Positions 34,462-46,348 of a stretch of 52,004 nt of DNA are shown piece by piece. The notes beneath the pieces were generated by a model. It saw only the letters and a program-made list of their open reading frames with translations, did not search any database and was not told the origin of the DNA. Position 1 is the stretch's first letter, and every line of letters starts with the position of its first letter. This DNA comes from Vitrella brassicaformis (taxonomy: Eukaryota; Sar; Vitrellaceae). The position numbers and the translations under genes were made by a program. The DNA is taken from assembly GCA_001179505.1 (NCBI GenBank), contig CDMY01000556.1, forward strand, positions 1 to 52,004. The letters run 5' to 3'.

Positions 34462-37400
34462 TTGTAAGTCCCCACTGACAGACAGGGAGCCGACATGCAC
34501 GCTTCTTATCGCCGTGCCTTTCTGCTCCTGTCCGTTCTTTCTGTGCCGCTTCTCACTTCTTTTCTGTGTGTGTTGGTTTTGTTGATGTGTGACACCGTGT
34601 GTGTGTGGCAGCGAACATCAAAGTGTATCTGCGTGTGCGTCCGACGGCCAAGCCTGCACCCTCATTCAACACATACGATGATGAGGGCGTTGTCGAGGTG
34701 CGCTCAGACACGCACACACAGGAGGATAGATGGACGGTCTATCTCCCCTGTCTGTCTGTGTGTGCATGGCATGTATGGCTGTGTCAGTTTGACATGCCCC
34801 GTGAGGTGCCTTACGTCAACAACACCCGCTCCAACTTCAGGTTCAAGTTCGACGGCGTCTTCGGCATGAAGGCCACCCAGGAAGAGGTCTTCAAGACACT
34901 CGCCGTGCCTGTCATCGATGACGTACCTTAAACCGCACACAGACGCACGCACACACACACACACAAACACCAGACACGGCACGTGGCTGTGTGTGTGCAG
35001 GTGCTCCAGGGCATCAATGGCACCATATTCGCCTACGGCCAGACGGGGAGCGGCAAGACCTTCACCATCACGGGCGGCTCCGAGCGGTACGTCGACCGTG
35101 GGCTCATCCCGCGGGCGCTGTCGCACCTGTACGGCCTCATGCATCGGCAGAAGGGCGAGACCTCTTACAAGGTCTACATCTCGTACCTGGAGATATACAA
35201 CGACAGGGGCTATGACCTACTGGCCACCAATGTCAAGGAGGCCAGGAAACTCGAGGATTTGCCAAAGGTCAGTTTGGCCGGTCAGTGTGGCCGAGCGAAA
35301 AGGTGCGAGCGATTTATCGGTTGTCTGTCTGTCTGTCTATCTGTCTGTCTGTCTGTCTGTCTGTCCGTGCGCGGGTGCGACGTGCTAGGTGTCTCTGATG
35401 GAAGACGATGAAGGCAACATTCACCTCAGAAACCTCAGCGTCAACAGCGCTCAGAACGAAGAGGAAGCTCTCAACCTGGTCGGCAAAACCCTTCATCCAT
35501 CCATCCATCCATTCCATCTGCCCTTTGCCCCTCCATGCAATGCAATGCAGCTCTTCCTAGGCGACACAAATCGTGTGGTGGCCGAGACGCCCATGAACGA
35601 CGCCTCCACCCGGTCTCACTGCATCTTCATCATATGGGTGGAGAGCCACCAGGCCGGGTCAGACGCCGTCCGACGCGCCAAGTTCCACCTCGTCGACCTG
35701 GCGGGCTCCGAGCGCGTGGCCAAGACCGGCCTCAACCCCGACGAGACGCTCTTCAAAGAGGCATGCAGCATCAACCTCGCCCTGCACTACCTCGAGCAGG
35801 TCTGTTGGTAGTGGTATTGGGAAGGGGGGATTGACATGTCTGTGGTGTGGGTGGGGGATGGATGGGCGCAGGTGATAGTGGCTCTGCATGAGCGTGCCCG
35901 GGGGAACAGGCTTCACGTGCCGTACCGGAACTCGATGATGACGTCTGTGCTGCGGGACTCGCTGGGGGGCAACTGCAAGACCATTATGGTGGGCAACGTG
36001 GCCGTTGATGGGCCTTGTATCGAGGAGACCATTTCCACTTGCAGGTGGGCACACACCGCACACCACACCGAGGGAAAGAAACATGACGCCATGCCGGCCG
36101 GGTCGATGTGTGTGTCCTGTTTGTGTGTGTGTGCCACTAAACCAACAGGTTTGCGCAGGCGGTAGCTCAGGTGGAGAACACGGCCACGATCAACGAAGAG
36201 ACCGACCCCAACCTGGTCAGACAGACCGGCAGCTTAGAGAGCAAATGATATGTATGCGTGTGCGGCCGGCCATTCATTCCATCCATCTCATCTGCACTGC
36301 ACTGTCCCTCCGGCATGCAGATGATCAAGCGCCTAAAACAAGAGATTGAAGAGCTGAAAGAGGAGATCCGCATACTCAAGGTGAAAGCGATGACGAGTGA
36401 GACAGGCACAGCACAGCACAGTGAGTAGTAAGACGTATACGCTTTGTTATGGTGCAGGGTGAGGGCGGCGAGGGATACGACCCGACTGCCCCCCTGACAG
36501 AGCAGGAGATGGCCGACTGCCGCGCCGCAGTGCAGGCCTACATAGAGGCCGACGACCCCTCCGCCAGCATCTCCCTCTCACCTGATCTCAGGAGAACCAA
36601 ACACTACTTCAAACTCATGAGGTGGGTGGCCACACACACAAACACACGAGACACCTCACAAGACACCTGCTTTGTGCCTCTACCTCTCTGTGTGTGTGGC
36701 ACACAGAGAGGAGATCTGGGCGGCGAGGCAGCAACAGCTGCAGAGCAAAGACAGCACCAAACACAGGGACAGGGATGGCGCGAGATGTGTGGTGGCGGCA
36801 TCATCAGCCTCAGCCTCAGCACCAGCATCTCACCATGACAACGACACCGTCCGTCGGCTGCAGATCGAGCTGCAGCAGCGCGACAACGAGCTCGCCATCC
36901 TTATGAACGTCATGAACCAGAAAGGAGGCCTCGCGGGGGTGCAGGGCATTCCCGAGAGGCTGCTAGGGCTCGGCACAAACCCACCCCCACCCCTACCCCC
37001 ACCCACACAGCCGTCGGTAAGTCCCGGGAGACCATGAGACGAGACAGACACGGACACAGCAGCCAACACGCGAGCACCAGAAGTGCCTCCCTGCGTCTCT
37101 CTCTCCCTCTGCAGACCTCTGCGGGGTCTCCCGCGTCGCCATCATCGGCCAGCTGCAGCCCGTCCACAGTCGAGGAGCTGGTCGACCGCAACAGGGCTTT
37201 CGAGGTCTTCAGAAAGAGCGTCAGACGTACTGAGGTAGGTAGGTAGGCACCCACATACCTACCTAACACACGGGCGGGAGTGCTTCTGTGTTTTGTGTGG
37301 TGGGCTTGCAGTCGTTTGAGGAGAACAAGGATCTGCTGCGACAGCTGTACGGCGAGGCCAAGGGGCTGGGGGAGCGGGCCAACGAGGCACGGCAGAAGAT

Positions 37401-38137
37401 CACCGACCTCAAGACCAGGATAGAGAAGGGGCGGGTGCGCAGAGCTATGGAGGCGGCTGAGACACAAAGCTGCTCAGCGGCTTTGGAGGAGCCCACTGCC
37501 GGTCGGCCAGCCAGCCATCTGTACATATAGATGCGCGCAGGACTGTGTGTGTGTGTGGATCCTTTGCTAGATGCCGAGGAGGAGGCATTGCTGACCGAGA
37601 TGGAGCAGCACAAGACCACCTACAAAGACTGCACCGCACAGCTCAGAGAAGTCAAAGGCGAGACAGACACCGACCGACCGACCGACCAGCCCTCACCCCT
37701 CCTACACACACACACATCCATCCCCTGTCTCCCTATCTCTTATCTCTCTCACTCAGGTCACATAGAGCGCATTCAGCAGCTGATGGTGCAGAACAAGGCC
37801 AGGCTCCAGCGCGACTTTGAGAGATGGCTGGAGACATGCAGACGAAAGGGGCCGCCAGCAGCAGCTGCGGCGGCAGCACCCCCCGCCCCACCCCCACCAT
37901 TGCACAGCTCTGGGAGCGATCTGCCGTCCCCCAGTGAGTGCCACCCCAATGGGGTGCCCAAATACACGGGCCACCAGGACACTGATATGGTGAGTAGAGA
38001 GAGCTACTGGGGTGGGTGGGTGCGGTGCACCGTCAGGGAGGGAGGGAGGGATGCATGTGTGTGTTCTGTTGGTTGGTTGGTTGCAGGACATAGCCAAGTT
38101 CTATCAGGCCAGGCTGGCCAAGAGACAAGGGCCGTGA
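34457..38137 (+). CDS. Kinesin-9 family motor protein (KIF6/KIF9-type)
   Basis: About 16 exons: 34457-34463 (only 7 coding nt), 34612-34697, 34788-34922, 35001-35267, 35389-35478, 35551-35799, 35872-36044, 36149-36215, 36321-36380, 36458-36621, 36707-37016, 37115-37234, 37312-37501, 37571-about 37661, 37756-37989 and 38087-38137. The N-terminal motor domain has the opening [14 protein letters not shown]-loop GQTGSGKT, switch I NDASTRSH, switch II DLAGSE and [38 protein letters not shown] is typical of KIF6. The neck, [15 protein letters not shown], is coiled coil. The C-terminal half keeps kinesin-9 features ([43 protein letters not shown]), plus Ala/Pro-rich linkers. Kinesin-9 acts in cilia and flagella, so a flagellate stage is implied. 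The intron after 37661 seems to need a GC donor; the 37501 junction is tentative. Confidence 0.88.
35322..35365. repeat. (TGTC)n microsatellite in a kinesin intron
   Basis: About eleven TGTC units with one TATC interruption fill much of the intron 35268-35388. Confidence 0.95.
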
Positions 38138-39076
38138 GAGAGATGTGTGTGTGTGTGTATGCGTGTGTGTGTGAGGTGTGCGTGTTGATGCGACCTTGCC
38201 ATTGCCCTTGCAATTGTCACTGTCAATTTCGCGCATTTATTGATCGCCATAGAGGCAGGCAGGCAGGCAGGCACACACATCATCGCGCAGCAGGGTGTGG
38301 TGTGTTGTGTCTGTCAATCGGCAAGACTACCACACACACGAAGACACTCATCAGACAGACAACGTAGGCAGGAATTAAACCGTCACCCAAACCAATGCGC
38401 TCATGGCTAAGGAGGGAGGGAGAGAGGGAGGCCAGGGGGGGAAAAAGCCATCCCTTCCTCCACACACACAAATATAGAGCGGGCCCATCAACCAAGCCAT
38501 CACGCCCAAGTGAGATGTCTGTCTGTCGCCCTCCTGTCCGGTCGGCAAGCAACCGGTTGGAGAACTCCCTCATGTCCATCATCGAGGCCACACTGGTCTT
38601 CCGTCTGTTGCTGACGGAAGGCCGCAGTCACCCAGACGACGGCCATGTGTGAGCACTCACAACAGAGCTGCCGGCCCATGTTAATCAGGACTCGAGGCGA
38701 GAGGAGAGACACGAGGAAGACAGAGAGAGAAAGAAAAAGACCGACAGACAGACGGACAGACACAAATACGGAGGGGTGGTAGGTGAGCTTACGCAATTCA
38801 CCATCATAGCCAGAAGAGGGCGGGAAGGGAAAGCCATTAGGTCGGTGCTCTTCCCCCCACCTCGCCTCGCCTCCCCCCCCACCAACAACTCCATCAACTC
38901 CGCCAGACAAACAAAAAAACATAAGAGGGAGAAGAAAGCTGACGGTAACTGACGGAGCCCCCCCCCTCCCCCCGCCGGCCGCCGACCTGTCCGCAAAGCT
39001 AGCGAATTGAGCCGCACAGCCCCTTCCTGCCCCCCTCCTACCCTATCAGTCAGTCATGCCACGTCATGTCGTCTGA
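38138..39076. other. Convergent 3' intergenic region
   Basis: Lies between the kinesin stop and the stop of the RGG-rich protein on the opposite strand. It holds AGGC tetramers near 38252-38271, a purine-rich GGGAGGGAGAGAGGGAGG patch near 38410-38430, and C-rich runs near 38870-38975. No exon is supported. Confidence 0.6.
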
Positions 39077-42000
39077 TCACCAGTCATCCTCCGGATCCTG
39101 CTCCATCTTGACCACTCCGCCGGGACTCCCGCCACCACCACCGCCACCACTGCCGCTGCCACCAGCAGCCTTGGTGTGGGCCCCATCCCCTCCTCCGCCC
39201 CCTGCCCCCGCCCCACCTCCTACGATAGCGTCCAGGCCGGCGTGGCGTGAGAGGTTCTCCAATATTCCCTCGATACTTCCAGCCCCCAAAGTGCCCTCGA
39301 GTGCATCACGCAACGTCGGCTGTTGCCCACCACCCTGTGGTGCAGCGGGAGGAGGGAAGTCTGGGGGAGGGGGTGCGGCAGATGTGATGGATGAGAGAGC
39401 CGACTGGACGGCGGCCTGGTAGTCGGTGTGCGACGGTTGCTGTGGCTGCTGTGGCTGCTGCTGCTGTGGCTGTGGCTGTGGCTGTGGCTGTTGGAGTGAC
39501 GGGATGCGGTCAGCTGGTCTGGGTGGGCTGGGCTTGGCGGAGTGCTCACTCTCGTGGGCATCCACGAACTCCTCGTTCGACGGCTCCTCGCGAGACTGAG
39601 AGAAAGAAATGCAGGGGGGGATGCACACAAGGATGGATGAGTCATGTGTCGATTGCGGTGCGGTGGGATGTGGTGGTGTGGTGGTGTGGGTGTTTTGTGT
39701 TGGTGGAGGTGGAGATGTCGCTCACTCTGCTGTGTTCGTCGCCGTTTCTCTCTCTGGGTGTGGACATGTCGTAGAACTCGGTGTTTGACGGCCGCTTGAG
39801 GTCGCGGTCGCCACCCACCACCTCACCCGACGCAGTGGTCGACGCAGTGCGCTGGTTGCTGACTCACACAGAAAGTGACACACACACACACAGACACCCA
39901 AGACAGAGGCATCCATCCACCTTATATCACACGTCGATCCATCTTGATCGACCGTACCTGATCTCAGCCACGGGTCCCCCACTCTCCTGCTGCGAAAAGC
40001 CGGGCGGCGGCCCCACAGACAGACCGCCGCCCCCCTGGCCACCTTGCCCAGTCCCCCAGCTGCTGCTGCTGGGACAGTCGAGCGACGGCTGTGTGCTGCT
40101 CCTGTGATGGTCGGTGAGGGCCTGGCTGCCAGAGGACGAGCCCATGCCCCAGCCGCCGAAGGAGTTGGCTCGCTGGGGGTCAAATCGAGGGGAGGCCTCC
40201 CACGCGTCGAAGATCTCACTGTCGGTCCACTCGCGGCAGAAGTTGTTGATGCCGGGCTTCCCGGGCCGGCCGGGCTTGCCTGACACACGCACACGAACAA
40301 CGCACAGATATATTGAGACATTGAGACATTGACATTCGTCTGTGGTGGTGGGCTGCTTACCCCCCCGGCCTCTGCCTCGTTCGCCCAGTCTAAACCCGCG
40401 GCCCCGTCCAAAGTCGCCCCTACCACGACCTCTAGCCATGCCGAACCCTCCCCCTCCCCCACCCACAATCCACGAGTCACCACCATACCCACCAAGGCCA
40501 CCACCACCACCACCAGCCCCGCCCCATGACGACGAGTCGCCCCCTCCCCCTCCACCGCCATATGCCGACCCGCCGAACCGTGAGAGGGATCCTCCGATGA
40601 TGTGTGGCAGCTGTGCGGTGGCCTGCTCGCGGTGCGGCTGCTGCTCGCGGTGCGGCTGGTTGGCGGGGCTGCCGTGGCCGCCGACGTCCCACGCGCTCGC
40701 CAGCGAATCGTCTAGCTGCCGGTGGGGCTGCGCCCCGAAGTAGGGGGAGCTCGACTGCTGTGCGCTGCCTGGCGATGCTGCTGGGGATGGGGTCGCCTTG
40801 GGGGCTTCTGTGGAAAAGGGATATCAAGGGGTGGAGAGGGAGAGCTTATCAAGGCAGGTGGCGAAGGTCTGCGGCGTACCTACGACGATTCCGATCTTGG
40901 CTTTGAGCGCGTTGACGAGGCCGACGGGCAGGCCCAGTTGCTTCCACTGGTCCTCTGTCAGCTGGCGAAGCGCATCCGCCCTGATGAATGACACAAACGG
41001 CAAAACCACAGCGGCTGCAACCATGGGGTGGGGGCTGGGCTGCTCTGCTCACGTGTTGAGCCACTGGCTGCTGAGTGTGGTGTAGACCCTCATGGCCTCC
41101 TCCTCAGTGCGGCCGTGAGACAACGCACACTCACGGATCGCCGCATACAACTCCTGCCTGCAGCCATTAACCACAACACACCACAACAACACACTAAATG
41201 ACACACACGCCCCTCGCCCTTCTGTATCATCCTGTGCCGTGTTGACTCACTGCTCTCGGTCCTTAGGGACGTCATACTGTTGCGGCTGTGGCTGCTGTGC
41301 CTGTGCCTGTGGCGGTGCCTGTGCCTGTGGCTGGGCAGCCATCATGCCCCCTCTCTCCGCCCCTGCCGCCATCCCCACCTGCTGCTGCTGCTGCGGCACC
41401 TGCTGGGGCGGCTGGGCGGCAGCTTGCTGCTGCTGCTGCTGGCCGCCATAGTAGGGGTATCCCGACACAGACATTACTCGCTGCTGCTTGGCCACGGGAG
41501 CAGCCTGCACCTGCTGCTGCGGCATGGTGGGCGATGTCCGCTGAGCCGGGGGCGGCTGGCGCGGCATGGACTGATAGAGCGGCTGTTGCTGTTGTTGTGT
41601 CTGCTGCTGTTGTGAGGGTGCCTGCGATGGGGGCGGCATGGCGGGGGCGGGTGAAGGGCGGGGGGCAGGGGCGGCGCCTGTCGCGCTCAACAGCTTCAGC
41701 ACCTCTGCACACACGAGAAATCAAGAAGGAAAGGAAAAGGGCAGAGATACGACGTAGATGGACGTGTAAGAGCGATTGATGCTCTCCTTCAGCTGGCTTA
41801 CGGCTGATTTCCGAGCCTTGCAGCGATCCGAGTGACCCGAGCAGCTGCCTGGCGGCCTCGTCGTTGCCCTGGTGCCCGCCTCCGTCCAACTGAAGGGCCG
41901 TGAACAAGGCCTCCATACCCTGAGTGTTGGCAGATGCCAACAAACACCCCACCCCGCAGCACAACACCATCAGGAAGGCAAGAATTGTGAGCTCCTATCT

Positions 42001-42242
42001 CCTCATTCATTGGCCTGGCCTCTCTGCTGACTGACCAAAGGGCATACCTGGTCGCCCGTCGGTTGCTGCTGTCCGTGCCTCTCGTCACCGAAGAAGGGCT
42101 GGCGTGCCGGGGACCCCGTCGCCGGTGGCTGCCCTGGCCCTCCGCTAACCTGACGCTGCGGGTGCTGCTGCTGCTGCTGCTGGTGGTGGGGCGGGTTGAA
42201 CGGCTCCGCACCCGCACGCAGATGCCCCGACTGCTGCTGCAT
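39077..42242 (-). CDS. Gln-rich, RGG-box low-complexity protein, probably RNA-associated
   Basis: Nine in-phase exons at roughly 42049-42242, 41806-41921, 41253-41705, 41053-41160, 40878-40980, 40361-40806, 39958-40279, 39727-39862 and 39077-39597. The start is ATG 42242 (MQQQSGHLRAGAEP). Order: poly-Gln and Pro/Gln-rich region; a short helical segment (TADALRQLTEDQWKQLGLPV then GLVNALKAKIG) that looks like a SAM-type fold; Gly-rich; an RGG cluster (MARGRGRGDFGRGRGF); GKPGRPGKPG; then SVGPPPGFSQQ; then a second Gln-rich and Gly-rich tail ending DPEDDW. RGG boxes with Gln-rich prion-like tracts are usual in RNA-granule and translation-control proteins; this role is inference and no catalytic motif is present. 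It shares a promoter with the SNAPC4-like gene. Confidence 0.65.
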
Positions 42243-42643
42243 CGCTATCGCTGTGGTCCACTCCACTATACTATACTCCACTTTTGTGTCTCGGCTGGCA
42301 CACGATTGGAAGGTGGCTGCTGAGCAACGGGTAAGCGGAGGAACGTGCAACACTCCTGTGGTGTGCTGTGCCGCGGCGAGGCTCCAACCTTGCTGCTGGA
42401 GAGGGGATCTCCACTAACAGATGGCAAGAGGAAATGGCGATCGCCAAAAGCGCTGCGCCTGACCTGAGCCGGCTGCCAGCCGTCCGACAGCTACGCTGTG
42501 CAGCAATCAAAACTCCGTTGCGAGCTTATTAGCGAGCTTTTGGAGTACGAAACGGATGGCGCCTGCAGGGATGATGATGGCTACAAGGAGAGAGCTTCCC
42601 TGGAGATTGCCGCATCATCGTTTTTCTGAGGCCATCCCCGCTG
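42243..42643. promoter_or_regulatory. Divergent promoter between RGG protein and SNAPC4-like genes
   Basis: A 400-bp region between outward-facing starts at 42242 and 42644. It holds GCGAGCTTATTAGCGAGCT at 42520-42538, matching 3972-3990 at 18 of 19 bases, with TTAGCGAGCTT at 42529-42539. It also holds the 12-bp palindrome TGGCGATCGCCA at 42435-42446. A TATA-like ACTATACTATACT occurs at about 42265-42277, close to the minus-strand start. Confidence 0.5.
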
Positions 42644-43827
42644 ATGGATGATCTGCTTGGCTTCGACCTCCTCGAGGATGACCACCATGAGGATGGTTAT
42701 GATTATGAGTATGAGCATCAGCCGGACACCGCCCTCTCTCTCAACCATCGGCTGCAAGATGAGCTCCTGGCCTTCAAGGACGCCATCAGCGAGCAAATCG
42801 CCCAGAACGAGGCTACTCAGCGGCGCCTGCAGCAGTGGCTCGTCGCAGCCAAGGAGAACGAACGGAAGCGAAGGCATCCAGGCCGATATGTCCCTCCCGA
42901 CTCACTGCTCAGCTCGATAGCGCGTGACGGCTCGGCTCTCCCGACCAACCCCGATGCAGTTGCCAAGCGGCAGCTCAAGGAGGGCATCCCCGTGAACCCG
43001 AGAGCTGGTGGCGGGCCGGCGGTCTGGACGACGGTCGAGAAGACGGTCTTGCGGAAGATCATCGTGAGCCAGCTCAAGGCGCAGGTGCTGCAGGAGGCCA
43101 TCGACAGGGAGCAAGCCACCATCCCCAAGCCGGTCATCCCGCTCGGCACACCCGCGCCCGCGGCGTCCTCTCTGTCAGCCGCCCTCAAGAGCTACCAGGA
43201 CCGGGTCAACGGGATGGACCTGCCGGCCCTTCTGCAGGAGCTGCGCGGCCCAATCGACTGGGCTCAGATCGCTTCTCGGTACCTCTTCCGGATCGACGCT
43301 GGATGGGAGCAGGAGAAAGCTGAGCAGAAGGAGGCGTACGAGCAGTATCTCAAGAAACGCGGGTCGTCTTCTCGCGGCCGCAGGCGGAAGCAGAAGGAGA
43401 ATGACTGTGAGGGGTCTGACGGTGAGGGGGCTGAGGAGGAGAACGACGAGGCGGGTGGTGTGGGTGGTGGTGTGAATGGGGAGGCCTATGGCGAGAATTT
43501 CCTGAAGGGCAAGCGTCCGCCGACTCGGAGGGAGGAGGACTGCCAGCAGTGCTTTGAGCACTTCCTCGACCCGGACGTGGTGCGCACCAAGTGGACGGGA
43601 GCCGAGGACAAGAAGCTCCTGGAGCTCGCCACACACTACAAAGGGTGCAGACGCAGCCAGCACACACACACAGAGGGGGCAGGGGGGAGCTCCGTGTGTT
43701 GAAATGGTGCGGTGTGGTGTGGTGTTGTTCGTAGTCATTATTGGGATGAGGTGGCCCGTGAGCTAGGCACCGGCCGAACCGAGTACCAATGCCTCGTCAG
43801 ATACCAACGAAGCCTCAACAGAAGTAA

Positions 43828-43861
<34 letters not shown>

Positions 43862-45917
43862 GCTCTCTGAGATCCGTGTGTCTGCCTGTGGTGCGCGTCC
43901 TGTGTGTGGTGTGTCCATGTGTGTGTGTGTGTGTGTGTGTGCAGATTTAGTGAATCGTCCGTGGACCGAGGCCGAGGACGAGCATCTGAAGGAGCTGGTG
44001 GCCACCTACGGCGACAGCAACTGGCAGACCGTGGCCAACCTGCTGTCCAACAGGACACGAGAGCAGTGCATGGCCAGATACAACAAGACGCTGCGGGTCA
44101 GGGCGGCAGGGATGGAGGGAGATACACCACCCACACATGTGAGTGTGTGTGTGTGTGTGTGTGCAGCCTGGTCTGAGGGGCGGCAATTGGAGCGCCGCTG
44201 AGGACCTGAAGCTGCAGCTGTTGGTGGAGGTCTACGGTCGAGGCAGCTGGTCCAAAATCGCCGCCCACATGCCAAACAGAAACGACCAAAAGTGCCGCGA
44301 AAGGTCACCCACCCCAGCGCCTCACCACATCCCATCGGCATTACGTGCTGTGCTGTGTTGTGTTGTGTTGTGTTGGGTAAGGTATGAGAACCTGTTGGCC
44401 CCGGAGAAGAAGAAGAGCCCCTGGTCGGCACAGGAGGTCACAAAGCTCCTCGACGCGGTGGCGAACCACGGCCCCGGCAGCTGGAGCAAGATCAAGGTGC
44501 GTTGCCACTCACTTAGCCCCACAGGCACAGGCACATCGACGGGGTGCTGTGTGTTGTGTGTTGTGTGTTGTGTGTCGTGTAGGCTCATGTGCCAGGCCGG
44601 ACGGACGCCGAGTGCCGCATCAAGTGGGAGACGGTGGTCGACATCAAGGACTACGACAAGTACTACGAGCTCCACCAGAGGAAGAAGGTGCTGCTCGCCA
44701 GAGGCCAAAAGTAAGCGGCCGTTAACGGCATACACCACACACGCACATCCATCCATCCATCCATCGATGCGCGTATGCAGGCCCGCCGACCGCCCCCAGC
44801 TGGCCGTCACCGACCTGGAGACCGACCGGAAGGCCCTGAGGAAGGCCTTCAAGCAGGTGACCAACGTCAAGGACTTCGCCGACGACATCAAGCGGCGGAG
44901 GGACCTGAAACGCGACAGGGAGCAGGCGGGCCTGTCAGAAGGTGACGAGCAACACGAAGAGGAGGGTGAGAAAGAGGGCGACGAGGAGCAAGTCATCCTG
45001 GAAAAGGCCAAACAGACTGCAGAGTAAGCGACCTGACGACAAGAGAAGACACCGAGGGCACCGAGGCTTCGCGCTTGTGGATGTGTGTGGGTGTGTCCAG
45101 GTCTCTGCGTCACAAGACGTTGGCCCGGACTCTGGGCGACCACTACCGCGACCGCCGGAGCCAGAGCAAGAAGCTGCGGCTGGTGCTGCCCGCCCTCAAA
45201 GTAAACCCCAGCACACACAGCCAACAAAACAGACAATAATAAGAGGACACGCCACGTCGATCATACCGGGGTGGGTTGGTTGGGTTGGCTCGTTGCTATG
45301 TCCGTTCTCTATCCTCGATCAAGGGCCCCTCTACCATGCAAGTCCGGGCTATCATCGACAAGAGACGCAACAAAGAAGACGGCGACGATGACGACGAGGA
45401 GGATGCCGACACGGACAGATCACCGACCACCCCCTCCCCCCTCCCCCGCATCGGCCTCAAGGCCAACCCATTCGCCGTGGACATCACGCGGCAGGCTCTC
45501 ATCGAAGGCGCCCGAGCAGCCAAGGCCCTAGCGGCAGCTCAACCAACGGCCAAGGACGAGAAGGCCGAGCCGCCAGGGCGAGCGCCGCCAGCCATTCTCC
45601 GTCCCCCTTCCCCTCCCCTCTCCCCCTCTTCCCCCTCTCCACCGCGGCTGTGCAACATGCCCCCCTCCGCTCTGGACACAGCCGCATCCTCTCAGTCGAA
45701 TGCGGGCCGGCGTGTGCATCCCAGGTGTCTGGCTGTCAAGAACGAGGTCAAGATAGAGCGCCGGATGACCCGGAACTTGGCCAAGGCTATCAAGGCTGAG
45801 AGGGAGGCCCAGGAACACCGGCAGCAGAAGTGGCAGCTGCTGGTGGAAAGCCAGCAGTGGGGGAACGCCAGTGGTGCTGTGCCGTTTGTGTCGTCCTCTG
45901 TGCCTGTGACTGAGTGA
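42644..45917 (+). CDS. SNAPC4: SNAPC4-like Myb-repeat transcription factor
   Basis: Nine exons: 42644-43644, 43735-43823, 43945-44096, 44167-44303, 44382-44496, 44583-44710, 44781-45023, 45101-45200 and 45324-45917. The N-terminal acidic and helical region (DELLAFKDAISEQIAQNEAT) leads into Myb/SANT repeats. The first is a half-type repeat, KWTGAEDKKLLELATHY then WDEVARELGTGRTEYQCLVR, whose LGT-x-R-x3-QCL pattern is typical of the large SNAPc subunit. Further repeats carry the spaced tryptophans: RPWTEAEDEHLKELVATYG, NWSAAEDLKLQLLVEVYG and SPWSAQEVTKLLDAVANHG. SNAPc binds the proximal sequence element of snRNA genes for Pol II and Pol III. The C-terminal ~300 residues are charged and Pro-rich and unrecognised. 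A CDC5-like or generic multi-repeat Myb protein is the alternative. The stop is TGA 45915-45917. Confidence 0.72.
43827..43862. repeat. Compound (CA)n-(GA)n microsatellite, followed by (TG)n at 43916-43943
   Basis: Both tracts lie in one intron (43824-43944) of the Myb gene; the (TG)n run abuts the acceptor CAG. Confidence 0.95.
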
Positions 45918-46348
45918 GTGAATGTGTGAGCTACTGACAGGATGCGGTGCAGTCTGTAAGGCATGCACATTGTGATTGACGACAGCCAGGCGATTGAGCA
46001 GGCTGCTGATGCATGTCCATCAAGCGTTTTCGACAAATAGTGATTACCAGCTGGCCATTGGTGTGAGCGAATCTGTTCATTGAAGAACACACGACGCGAC
46101 GCAGAGGCATCTAGACTTAAAGTTACATGTCAATCTCAGACCTATCATCGTATTCCGTTCACAGCAGGCCAGGCCATACGACCCATGAATGGATAGACAC
46201 ACACAGACCTTCATCCATCTGCTCATCGCCGCACCGGCATGCATCCCCTTTCTCAACCAAAAGCTGTTCATCGGGCATCTCAAGCGTCGAATCCATGAGA
46301 TGTCGCGCGACATCGAATTGGCATCGCACTGCTCACCACACACCGATC
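45918..46348. other. Convergent 3' intergenic region
   Basis: Between the stops of the SNAPC4-like gene and the phospholipase D gene. I see no exon, repeat array or RNA gene in it. Confidence 0.55.

Noticed and set aside
39391-39774. Ala/Val-rich plus-strand frame resembling a membrane segment
   Set aside because: The AVAVAVA run is the antisense of the CAG-type Gln-rich repeat in the RGG protein.
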